Of a DNA stretch of 64,000 nt, positions 46,680 to 56,699 are shown piece after piece. The stretch lies in the NCBI GenBank assembly GCA_005406025.1, contig BGZK01000187.1, forward strand, positions 124,001 to 188,000. Direction: 5' to 3'. The notes under the pieces are model-generated. The model had not been told where the DNA came from. It was given only the letters and a program-made list of their open reading frames with translations, and ran no database searches. A program made the translations under genes and the position numbers. Source of the DNA: Eumeta japonica. Taxonomy: Eukaryota > Arthropoda > Insecta > Lepidoptera > Psychidae. Positions within the stretch are counted from its first letter, which is position 1; each line of letters opens with the position of its first letter.

Positions 46680-47240
46680 TTTGTCTGTTGAAGGCAAGAA
46701 ATGAAACAATATCAGCAAGACTGAAATCATGGTCTTTGAAAGAAGCGGGATGCGTTATATGTATAGAAGGCGAGAAAGTTGAACAAGTCAAAGAGTTTAC
46801 ATACTTGGGTAGTTTGTTTACAAATGACGATAAACTTACTAGATATATTCAAAGGAAAGTAAAAGTCCCTACTTTGGGTGTCTTTCTGAATGTCTTTGAA
46901 AGAGAGTGTAGGAACAGTGATATCAGAAAACGTTGTAGATTGAAAGGAAATGTAATGACTAGAGTAGAAAAAGGTGTGTTGCGGTGGCTTTAGCCATCTG
47001 TTAAATAGACTGGCAAAGCAAATTTACAGAGCGAATGTGATAGAAGAGTTGGCAAGGGTCGCCCTAGAAAGCATTATGTATACCAATTTGTTGGTATATT
47101 AAAAAAGGGCAAAGTTTTAAGCATCCGAAACCGTCGAGCTTGCATGAAACGATTGAATAATTTCAGTGAAGCAAGAGAGAAATGCAAATATCGTATCATG
47201 TAGAAATCAGGTGTCTCTGCCTACCCTTGTTGGAAATAGG
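46680..47240 (+). pseudogene. C-terminal tail of a decayed non-LTR retrotransposon (RTE-like)
   Basis: The plus-strand ORF from 46619 enters coding-like sequence at about 46770: GEKVEQVKEFTYLGSLFTND, then RYIQRKVKV, and later CRNSDIRKRCRLKGNVMTRV and EKGVLRW before a stop at 46991. Continuing in shifted frames are NRLAKQIYRANV and remnants down to about 47240. I recognise EFTYLGSLF...RNSDVRERCGLK...RGMLRWFGHLERM as the post-reverse-transcriptase tail of a LINE abundant in moths and butterflies. The catalytic part is absent and the middle is deleted, so it is a dead 3' fragment. Confidence 0.75.
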
Positions 47241-47244
47241 TAAA

Positions 47245-47685
47245 GTAATATTTACACGGCACAAACAATTACAGGAATTGCAGAAATTAAGAGTTTAATG
47301 TATAATAGCAAGTGGTTACTGGATAAGCAGTTGCCACTTTACACGCTTTCCGTCGCAATGACTATCTTAGTGACCGTACCCAACAACTCGGTGGCTCTAA
47401 TATCTATTTTGTTAAGCTGGGGCACAACGATGTTTTTGAAGAGATGTGTAGACCAAGAACTTAAGGGATCTCAATGTATATCCACTTGGCAATAAATTTC
47501 TTCACATTTTGAAAAAACCCCTCCTTTTTTCACTTGATTGGGTGTTCTTTTTTTCCTTGTGTCTATTGTGAAAAATGTCACAAAAAAAAACAAACACGTA
47601 GCCTTATCAAATATGTGAAATGAGTGAGAAATTAATAATAATTAGAAATAAATAGAATAAACGATACCTTATATACCTATAACAG
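47245..47685. other. Short spacer, nothing recognised
   Basis: Lies between the LINE relic and the TA repeat. The ORF at 47298-47495 has no recognisable domain. Confidence 0.5.

Positions 47686-47726
<41 letters not shown>
47686..47726. repeat. (TA)n microsatellite at the left edge of the LTR element
   Basis: About 20 TA units directly abutting the left LTR. A matching TA tract abuts the right LTR (52510-52532), so the element inserted into one TA repeat. Confidence 0.95.
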
Positions 47727-47731
<5 letters not shown>

Positions 47732-48000
47732 CCTTTGTGATGTTGATAACGACGTTGACAATGACAATGACATTGACAAGAGGGAGCCACGAGCAAGAGA
47801 AAAGAAACAAGACCGAATTATGATTAGTAAAATAAACGTGGTTATATAAAAGTTATCGTTGTGAATTTACCTAAGTCTATTGTGCAAAAGACGATTGAAG
47901 TTTTGTAATAAGATGAGTAAGGCATGAACATTTAATTGTCGATTCTCTGTTTTAGATGAATCACATTGTGTTGTGCTTTATGAAGAACCCCTGATCTTAT
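47727..48000 (+). repeat. Left LTR (274 bp)
   Basis: Starts TGAAACCTTTGTG and ends CTGATCTTAT. Against the right LTR the only visible differences are two missing single bases in the right copy (in the GAGCAAGAGAAAAG stretch). It carries a TATAAAAG box-like motif near 47844. Confidence 0.9.
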
Positions 48001-48051
48001 AAATCGACAATTATTACGCGTGCAGAAACAAACACACGGTTAACCTATAAA

Positions 48052-49140
48052 ATGGAGAAATTACGATTTGAGTTTATTGTAAAAGCAAAACCAGAAGATA
48101 ATAAGACGAATATTTATGCTATAACCTCTATTACGGATACACAAAACCAAACCTTTGTGGTGCCTAGAGAGTATCAAGCAGTGCATTTACACAAAGAAAT
48201 AATAAAGCATGAAATATTCGACAAAATAAAAAATCTCCAGAAAAGGCATGACAAGAGACAGGTTTGGATAACATTAACCAAGGAAATGAAATCAACATAT
48301 TTAGATGATGACAACTTACAATTTGATGGGTTTTACTTGAAAAATTAGAACAAAGTTATGAGTCGTCATCAACGGCACCAACGTTGTCAAGAAAAACAGA
48401 AAATAAGACAAGATTAGCTACAGAATTTTCAATACAGAAATTTTCAAGAAATACAACGAATGTTAAACAATGGTTAGATACTTTCGAAAGTGAATGTACA
48501 CGTTTACAAATAGATACAGACCTGCAAAAGTAGAAATTTTAAGATTACTTTTGAAGATACTTGTACCGATTGGTACACCTCAATGATTATCAAACATACT
48601 ATAGATTCAGATTGGCTTGTATGGAAGAAAAGTTTAATTGAAACATTTGTCGATAAAAGCTGGTCACCAATAAGGTACGCTATGAATTTTAAATACATAC
48701 AAGGATCAATGTTGGAATATGCTCTTAAAAGAGAGACTCTTACTAGAGATAAACAAATCAATAGATACACAAACCCTGATTTATTTGATCGCCATTGGTC
48801 TACCGAACTTCATTATGGATAGAATAGACAGAGAAGATCTTCAAGAAGTAAATGACTTATATAACTGCATAAGAGGACTAGAAAATCAAACAAGAAAAAT
48901 TGAGACAAAGAAAATCTTCAGCACAGAAAAAAATACTACAAACAAGAAATGAAGAGAGGTGACAAAACAGCGTGCAGGATTTGTGAAAATAAAGGAAAAT
49001 TAAATAGATTTCATCCAGAGAATGTTTGCTGGTATAGCTATGAAAAGAAGACAATCAATGATAAAAATCTTAATTCTAATTCAATATTACAAGTTGAACT
49101 AAGTAATGAAGATCCAAAAACTAGAATTCCCTCCACTAAT
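48052..49140 (+). pseudogene. gag-like region (frames broken)
   Basis: ATG at 48052 opens 98 codons (MEKLRFEFIVKAKPEDNKTN) ending near 48348. Later pieces appear in other frames: NVKQWLDTFESECTRL near 48460, a W-x-x-W-K-x-x-F type capsid segment near 48610, SPIRYAMNFKYIQGSMLEYA near 48666, LIAIGLPNFIMDRIDRED near 48785. A Cys/His cluster follows (CRICENKG...HPENVCWY near 48973), like a zinc knuckle that would bind element RNA. The breaks fall mostly next to A or T runs. In intact relatives gag builds the particle in which reverse transcription occurs. Confidence 0.75.
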
Positions 49141-49149
49141 TGAGATTGC

Positions 49150-49670
49150 GGTGTTGTTAAACAATACATTAGAAGTTAAGGGTTATATGACCCTGGTTCA
49201 CGCATATCTTTAATAAACTCAAAATTAGTTCAGGTGACAGATATGAAGCCAAATTACTGTTATAACACAATAAAACAATAAGTGGAGGGTAAAACTAAAG
49301 GTTTTATTACACTAGATGCAGAATTATTACACAAGAAGACTAAAATAAATGCATTTATCTTTGAAAATGAAAATTTTGAGTATGATCTAATACTAGGACT
49401 AGATTCAATACATAAATTTGGATTAACTCATGATGAGAATTTGAATATTCAAGTACAGAAAATATATGACTTCACAACAAATGGTAAAAATGAAAGCAAT
49501 GAGATTAAAAATATGGAAACAAACACGGAAGATAAAGAATATGAAGTAAACTTTAATGAAGGGATAGATACAAACAAATTTAGTATAGATACAGAATACT
49601 TAAACATCGACCAAAGAAAACAGATAAACATATTATTGAATAGCTACACAGAAATTTTTGCTAAAAAATA
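49150..49670 (+). pseudogene. Retroviral-type aspartic protease region
   Basis: Frames around 49170-49230 read YDPGSRISLIN, matching the active-site loop of gypsy proteases (normally D-S-G or D-T-G followed by a hydrophobic run), but with Pro in the middle position. Downstream, at 49391-49420, is DLILGLDSIHKFGL, the I-L-G-x-D flap/helix motif. The open frame 49282-49671 stops at a six-A run, after which the polyprotein continues in another frame. The role in relatives is cleaving Gag-Pol. Confidence 0.75.
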
Positions 49671-49689
49671 AATATGACACAGGAAAAGT

Positions 49690-50500
49690 GAAGAAGCACG
49701 AAGCCTGTATAGATTTGCAAGTAGAAAAATATTGCTATAAAAGACCATATAGATGTTCACCTCAAGACAAGATAGAAATAGAAGATCAAATCGTACAACT
49801 ATTAAAACATGAATTAATTGAAGAATCTTACAGTCCTTTTGCAGCACCGGTTACTTTAGCTTTTAAGAGGGATGAAGGTAAAAAAAAGCAGACTATGCAT
49901 AGACTTCAGAGATTTAAATAAAATAATAATACCTCAATCACAACCATTTCCTCTCATAGAAGATTTAATAACAAGAACAATAAATTGTAAGTATTATACA
50001 ACTCTTGATATAAATTCAGCATTTTGGTCTATTCCTTTAAGAATTACAGACCGACACAAAACTGCCTTTGTTACCCAAGAAGGTCATTACCAGTGGACTT
50101 GTCTACCCTTTGGTCTTAAGACATCACCAGCCATATTTCAACGGATTTTGGGAAATATTATAAGAAAAAATGGTTTGACAGGATTTGCAGTGAATTTTAT
50201 TGACGATATATTAATCTTTTCTAAGACATTCGATGAACATATAACACACTTAAGAAAATTGTTAGACGCTATTCAAGAAGAAGGTTTTAGGCTAAAATTA
50301 ACAAAATGTAAATTTGCATGTGATTCTGTTAAGTACTTAGGTCATATAATACAAAGAAATACGATTACACCTCTAAAAGACAATTTAAAATCAATAAAAG
50401 ATTTTCCTGCTCCTCAAAATAGAAAACAAATACGCCAATTTTTAGGAAAAATTAATTTTATGGAAAATACATTCCAAATGTCTCAATAGTTCTTAATCCT
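49690..50500 (+). pseudogene. Reverse transcriptase region
   Basis: A frame from about 49658 gives SPFAAPVTLAFKRDEG and then breaks at an eight-A run (49880-49887). The next frame (49872-50489) holds LCIDFRDLNKI, YYTTLDINSAFWSIPL, FVTQEGHYQWTCLPFGLKTS and the catalytic FIDDILIF at about 50196-50213, then KFACDSVKYLGHII. Finger, palm and thumb motifs are in the usual Ty3/gypsy order and length. Catalytic Asp residues in LDI and DD are intact. The frame ends shortly after a four-T run at 50456-50459. Confidence 0.85.
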
Positions 50501-51125
50501 TTACATACATTGCTAAAAAGATCAGAAATTTACTTGGACAGAACAGTGTGAGGATGCATTCCAAAAGTTAAAGACTTTTATGTTCCAAGCCAATACTAGC
50601 TATTTATGATCCACAAGCCCCAATATTAATTTATACAGATGCTAGTGTCGTAGGAATAGGAGCAGTTTTAAAACAAATTCAGCACGATGGTCAAGAAAAG
50701 CCAGTAGCATATTTTTCTAAAAATTAAATAATTCACAAAAAATAAAAGCTATATTTTGGAATGCTTAGCCATAAAAGAGAGCATAAAATTTTGGCAACAT
50801 TGGTTAATAGGAAACCATTTTACTGTTTATACAGATCATAAGCCTTTAGAAAACCTAAACATAAAAACAGACCTGATGACGAATTAGGCGATATGTCACT
50901 TTACCTGTCACAGTATAATTGCGAAATAAAATATTTTCCCGGAAAAATAATACAGAAGCAGACTGTCTTAGCAGAAACCCAGTAATGGACATTGATTCAA
51001 ATAATGAAGATAACTTAAGAATGGTAAATATTATTGATATTCAGGACATAAAGTATGATCAAACACAAAATTTGCAAATTCAAAACTTGAAAAAATATTA
51101 TGTTAGAAGATGGAATTTATTATAA
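50500..51125 (+). pseudogene. RNase H region
   Basis: Coding pieces in several frames: KFTWTEQCEDAFQKLK near 50525, LIYTDASVVGIGAVL near 50628 (with the first catalytic Asp), YTDHKPLENL near 50826, then EADCLSRNP near 50955. This is the RT-connection and Ty3-type RNase H that removes RNA from the hybrid. Frame changes coincide with A runs at 50515-50519, 50719-50723, 50863-50867 and 50943-50947. Confidence 0.75.
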
Positions 51126-51129
51126 AAAA

Positions 51130-52150
51130 CGTAAGAATAACAGAAAAAAATAATACTTAGTGAAGATTACAGCAAAACTATAATAAAAAAGACCCATGAA
51201 AGATACTGTCATGCTGGAATAAATCAAATAGAATCTAAAATAAAACCATTTTATACTGCACCCAACCTATCAGAAAATATTAAATATATATGCAAAAACT
51301 GCGAAATATGCATAAAAAATAAAACAAGATTAAATAGAAAATATGGTTTTATGTCACAATTAGGTCCAGCGACTAGACCCTTTCAAATAATTTCATTGGA
51401 TACAATAGGAGGATTTGGGGGTCAAAGATCAACTAAAAGATATCTACATCTACTAGTAGACCACTTCACGAGATATGCATATATCCTGTGTTCTAAGAAT
51501 CAACATGCTCGAGATTTTATTAAACTCATAGAAAAAATTCCTCAAGAGGAAACAATAGACATCTTACTCTCTGATCAATATCCAGCTTTTAATTCGATTG
51601 AGTTTAGGGATTACCTTAAGAACCGAAATATTCAATTAATACTTACTGCGGTAGATGCGCCATTCTCAAATGGTTTAAACGAAAGGTTAAACCAGACTAT
51701 TGTAAACAAAATAAGATGCAAAATGAATGAATCTAATGGAAAAGGAAATTGGTCAAAAGTAGCAGAAGAATGTAGAAATAGATACAATGAAACTAACCAT
51801 TCCGTAACAGGATTTTCTCCTAAATACTTGCTATCAGGTGAGTCCACAGACTTGCTACCAAATGAATTAAAAGAAAGACAGTTATTAACAAAAGTTTAGA
51901 GGAAGACAGGAAAGTAGCACTAAAAGGTCAATAAAATCGCATGAATATAATAAAACTTTATTTGCCAAAAATAGATTACAACATGATTTTAAAAAGGAGA
52001 TAAGGTATATATTGATTATGGAAACAAATTAAACAAAAAAGTTGGATGAAATTAGAATTGGTCCCTTTGTAATTGAAGAAAAATATCAGATTCTGTTTTA
52101 AGATAAATACTGGTCGAGGTTCAAGATCTCTTGGATTGTATCATGTCACA
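51130..52150 (+). pseudogene. Integrase region
   Basis: A zinc-binding HHCC segment (RYCHAGINQIESKI, then CKNCEICIKNKTR near 51300) is followed by an open 182-codon frame (51351-51899) with the catalytic triad: Asp in ISLDTIGG (about 51399), Asp in LLSDQYPAF (51573) and Glu in GLNERLNQT (51681). Asp to Glu spacing is 35 residues between, the canonical DD35E. VDHFTRYAY follows the first Asp as in gypsy integrases. The C-terminal part after 51900 is in broken frames up to about 52150. The core would be catalytically complete as read. Confidence 0.85.
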
Positions 52151-52237
52151 AAGCTCATTCCTGTACTTATTTGATTAATAAGTTTTGCACACAATTTTTT
52201 TTCTTCTCTACTTATAAAAATTGCACACCCTAGGTGA

Positions 52238-52509
52238 TGAAACCTTTGTGATGTTGATAACGACGTTGACAATGACAATGACATTGACAAGAGGGAGCCA
52301 CGAGAAGAGAAAGAAACAAGACCGAATTATGATTAGTAAAATAAACGTGGTTATATAAAAGTTATCGTTGTGAATTTACCTAAGTCTATTGTGCAAAAGA
52401 CGATTGAAGTTTTGTAATAAGATGAGTAAGGCATGAACATTTAATTGTCGATTCTCTGTTTTAGATGAATCACATTGTGTTGTGCTTTATGAAGAACCCC
52501 TGATCTTAT
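52238..52509 (+). repeat. Right LTR (272 bp)
   Basis: Matches the left LTR from TGAAACC to CTGATCTTAT apart from two single-base deletions. The rest of the alignment, checked by eye, shows no substitution. Confidence 0.9.
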
Positions 52510-52532
52510 ATATATATATATATATATATATA
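52510..52532. repeat. (TA)n microsatellite at the right edge of the LTR element
   Basis: About 11 TA units directly after the right LTR. Same motif as the left flank. Confidence 0.95.
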
Positions 52533-52534
52533 AC

Positions 52535-54690
52535 GTTATTGTAACATTATAGTATAACGTTACAATCGTACAAAATTTCATTAAACCTCAAGTAATATTC
52601 ATGATAACGGATTCTTAAAAAAAAAAAAAAATTTTTTAGATGTAACAAAGAATTTTTTTTAGTATAATGGCGAATAGCTTGGACAATGTCTTTAAATACA
52701 ACAACGATTTACTTTTAAAAGAATTTAGTGACAGCCCTCGACGCGAATGACACGCTGCGCGGGCGCGTCCGTTACTCTTACTTTGACGCGGTAAAAATGT
52801 TAGCATCTCGGCAGTTTTGGGTCACCGTCTTCGGCTGATTAATTCACGCGTAACACTTTAAAACTTGATATTAAAGTGTATTTATATTCACAGATGTGTC
52901 GATATATACTATTGCAATGATTTCACAATCACCTATAAACCGGAGACTCGTTAGTTTCGCCGATTTAAATTAACGCCGAGCGGCTACGACGTCAGCAAAG
53001 TTTCCATTTTATATTAAAATTCACCAGCGTCTAAATTTAACATTTGATGCATATTATGAGACATCATACAAATAGTTATAATGTTTAGATTTAGTTTACG
53101 AGAATGAAAATAAATTCCAGCTGTTGTTTAACATTTCGATCCATTTCATGAGCAAAACGAAATAGTTATCGATAACAAAGTCAATAATAGCCGTTTCGAA
53201 TAAGGGTTACCGCTTCTGTTGCGAGCGTACAGTTATGCAATTAGCGCAGAGAATGGATCGTCCTTCTGCGCTCAATGGCCGATATTAACATAAGTCGTGC
53301 TTCACATATCGCCACCGGCAAAGATAATTGTGCGCAAGGGCATCGCGCTGCAAGACCTTATGAACTGGAGTGACGAGTGTACACACACTGCATAGTCTGT
53401 ACTTGCGGTTTGTTAAAACACGGAATGTGTGAATCACAGAACAATTGTATATTTATTCATATGAAAACAAAATGTATTACATTATTTTCCTATAGTGCTG
53501 ACTGGGAACAAAGATACCTTGTGAAAAAAAAATTATAAAAATAACCAATAAAATCTTCGGCTTCTATTAAAAGATATATATTTGGATTGTGTCGATGTTT
53601 TTATTATAAAAAAAAAATCTTTGGATGTATTAATTATTATAAATACAGAGAATATAGAACGAGAATAGAGATTATACACAAAGAGAATATCCAAAAATAA
53701 ATCGAGTTGAGCGCTACCTTGGTTTTTGTTGACTGCCAGCTATTGTGTTTGTATCGATAAATACTTGAAGTGTTTATAAAATAGTTCAGTAAACAAGTAC
53801 GAAATTCTGTACGTCTACATGGCTAAGGTTTTGGATTCAATACAATAATTGATTTAGGATTTGGAACTGGAGCTGAAGCTGGTTGTTAATGAATGATGAT
53901 TTTAAAAAATATAGGAATGATTAACGCTTCAATAATGTGATTACGATCACCTGAATAGATTCAACTCAACAAGTTTGAGAGCCGCAACGAGATGCACGTT
54001 CGAATAATTAGCTCGACTCTCTCGCCGTTCATAATCCAATGAAAGCGAAATTGTAGATCGATTCCGACTCGGATAAGCGTGGTTTTCCCACAATTCAGTT
54101 GTGACTTATTGTGCTACAGGTATATACCATCGTCGACTATATTTTGAGCTGCTTGAGTGACGAGAATATTCATAAGTATTTTACGGCGATTTACGGTTCA
54201 CGCTTCGCGGTTCATCAGATAATGATCTGCTTTTGAAAACATATTTTTGTTTATACACAAAAATAGACAAGCATTGAATCTTTACGCTTTCAAAATATCC
54301 GTTCACTTCGCCTGATCGGCGACAGCCGCGGGAGGTTTTTATTTAATATATTTTTCTAAAGTTTCGGTTGATTCGAGCGTCAGGCATTCATTTTCATTAG
54401 TCGGAACTCTCGCTTCGAGTATAAAATGGCGACAGGTATCGCTTATTATCGATAATATCGCATTTAAAGATTTCAATGACTGTATAAAATAATTGCATCA
54501 GCGATTTTTGAAACCGAATATATTAATTTTTGCCTAATTACATCAATATTACTTATTATTCGATTCTGTGCAAAGCTACATTACAATTAATATATTGGAT
54601 GTAACAAATTATTGTCAACCATTTAATTGTGAATTTAATATATATTACGAAATATTTTCTAGCATTTCAAAAATCGTGCCCCAAATATGT
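52535..54690. other. Presumed intron; unassigned balanced-composition patches
   Basis: Patches at 52730-52990, 53200-53420 and 53930-54440 are GC-richer, with CACGCTGCGCGGGCGCGTCC at 52750 and GATCGGCGACAGCCGCGGGA at 54313. No repeat or exon signature was recognised. In a long intron they are candidate regulatory DNA, by inference only. Confidence 0.35.
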
Positions 54691-54770
54691 GTCAAATCAA
54701 ATGCATATGTGATTTGACATCAAATCAAATGCATATTTGATTTGACATCAAATCAAAATGTAATTTGAGA
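54690..54770. repeat. Tandem repeat of a ~30-bp ATTTGACATCAAATCAAA unit
   Basis: About 2.5 units. Each unit contains the near-palindrome TTTGACATCAAA. Confidence 0.8.
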
Positions 54771-54874
54771 TATTGCATTTAAGATATATTGCATACGAAA
54801 ATATCCATAGTTTAGATGTTAAATTAGTTTCAAGACATGTCCATATAGAAAGGAAACAGTGGCTAAATGTGGGC

Positions 54875-54930
54875 GAATTGATCAATTAGTATAACTTGAG
54901 TCAAATTAAGTTATACTAATTGATCAATTC
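54875..54930. repeat. Perfect hairpin, 23-bp arms, 10-nt loop
   Basis: Bases 54875-54897 are the exact reverse complement of 54908-54930. The arm contains GATCAATTAGTATAACTT. Confidence 0.9.
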
Positions 54931-54939
54931 CCTTAACCT

Positions 54940-56390
54940 CAAACTTTCCACCCCTTAGCCCCCTCATCCCGCACTGGGCCGATATAGTGGTCCAAGTGCC
55001 TCGATGTAAAACGAAAAAAATTGTAGGAGAGTATGTTGAAGTAGTGTGTAAATATAAAAATTGGACTTTTACACAGAACGAGGATTGCTAAATAATATTC
55101 GTATCGCCACAAAATGCTCTTTACGACGAACGTGGTGTTATTTGGTTTTGGAAAGGTTGCAAAATTGAAAATGTATTTTTGTTTCATCACACGCCTTGTC
55201 GTAACATGAGCTGCGTAATATGTTTCATTTCAACTATTCGACGCCTGTCAGTGGGTTTTCACCAGGGCCACATGTCACACTGATAACAGCTAACATTTCT
55301 GTTGTATTAAAATAAAAACTCTAATTGCACGGATTTGTTGTTACGCATTTATAATCATACCTATACCATACTATTATTTCTGCTTTCCTGGTGCGGTAAT
55401 GTACGAACGTGCTCTGATCTGACGCAAGATTGTTTCGATAAAAAAAATCAGCACAATAGTCGTAGTGACCTTGATCTTTGACATTGGATTGTAGGTTTGC
55501 TGGTTTATATCTTAATTTTTTTTTAAGCCTCCGGCTTCTGCTCTATATGCATATGTGTTCTCTATTACTGTGGTGTTTCATTAATATCAAATATTAAGCA
55601 AGAAACTAGGTACCAACTTACACAGTTTTGTATAGACGTTATTTATTGGTTGTTGAGCGTTTGTAAATGATTGTAGTGCAAAATAAATACCAATTTAGAC
55701 ACCTCTGCGCATATTGAGTTAACCGATGACATAATAGTCAAAATGTATTTGTCTCTTCTGACGCGTTCGCGTCTCTGTATGACCTAATCTACGATGCTCT
55801 TTTTGATTGAGCTCTTATTCATAACGAGTTATAAAGATTTGTTACACAAATGTATTTATTCGTTCGTTCACTTTATTGATGTAGACGCGCTTAAAGTTTA
55901 AGTTGCGTAAAGTTATTGTAAACGCTGTGAAATGGAGAAGTTAAAGTTGAAAGATAGTACATATTATGCGACTACCGTGAGATTTAATCCCACGAGCGGG
56001 TGTTCAATTCTAAACGTGTATTCTCACTCTATTGAGTCAGCATTGAGTATTGATTTGTAATGAACTCACAAAATTTTCAAAGAATGAAAATTGTCGTAGT
56101 GAGATGAATTGCTCATTGATGGATCATTTAAAAAATGAATATAATATTTTGAACTAGTTACGGTAAATATTTATTTTTAGTTAAATAATTGTTATATTTT
56201 TTATAAAGTAAACTTAAAGTTTTTTTGAAATAAACCTTCTTCCTTCTACTATATTGTAATTAAAATCCATGAAAACAGTTTTGGTTTTAGGTGCTTATGT
56301 TTTCGAAAAAATAAAATAACATAATAATGTGTACTTACATTATTCAAATCTTACTTTTTTATTTATTTATATTCAAATATTGTGGTAGAA
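54940..56390. other. Gene-free DNA
   Basis: AT-rich with short ORFs. Nothing recognised. Confidence 0.5.
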
Positions 56391-56394
56391 GTGG

Positions 56395-56690
56395 TGCTGT
56401 GTTTAACTTGACTCAAAGCATAAAAATAGGCCGTTCAACTGGTGATACCACATTTTCATAGAATATAAGCATAAAATAACAGCTTCCTATGTTGCATTTC
56501 GTTTAGTAAGTGAGAATTCCAGTGGTTCACTCCCCCTGACTCTCCTCTCCATCAGTCCCCTCACCCCTCAATCTGATATCCTATTCCTGCCCAAGAGACC
56601 GGCAATGTACATACATATGACTGTTTTGGGGTTGCGAGTTTTCATGAGTAGCGGTGATCACTTATTCTTTGGTGGGTCGTAAACTCGCTT
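56395..56690 (+). repeat. Dispersed repeat family R, copy 3
   Basis: AACAGCTTCCTATGTTGCAT, TCTGATATCCTATTCCTGCC, AAGAGACCGGCAATG and GTAGCGGTGATCACTTATTC blocks align with copies 1 and 2. The TCCTATTC-AAGAGACCGGCAA stretch is closest to copy 1. Confidence 0.65.
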
Positions 56691-56699
56691 GCTCTTCGA

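Larger units (their letters stand above)
47727..52509 (+). mobile_element. Complete Ty3/gypsy-type LTR retrotransposon
   Basis: 4783 bases with two near-identical direct LTRs and, between them in order, gag-like, protease, reverse transcriptase, RNase H and integrase coding segments. The order RT-RH-IN is that of Ty3/gypsy elements. No envelope-like ORF is seen between the integrase and the right LTR. The region just before the right LTR (TTGCACACCCTAGGTGA) is a poor polypurine tract, and the primer-binding site after the left LTR (from 48001) does not obviously match a tRNA end I know. The element looks very young by its LTRs, yet its frames are broken many times. Confidence 0.9.

Noticed and set aside
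47727..52509. Endogenous retrovirus with an envelope gene
   Set aside because: No env-like ORF, signal peptide or transmembrane segment lies between the integrase and the right LTR. It is a gypsy-type retrotransposon.
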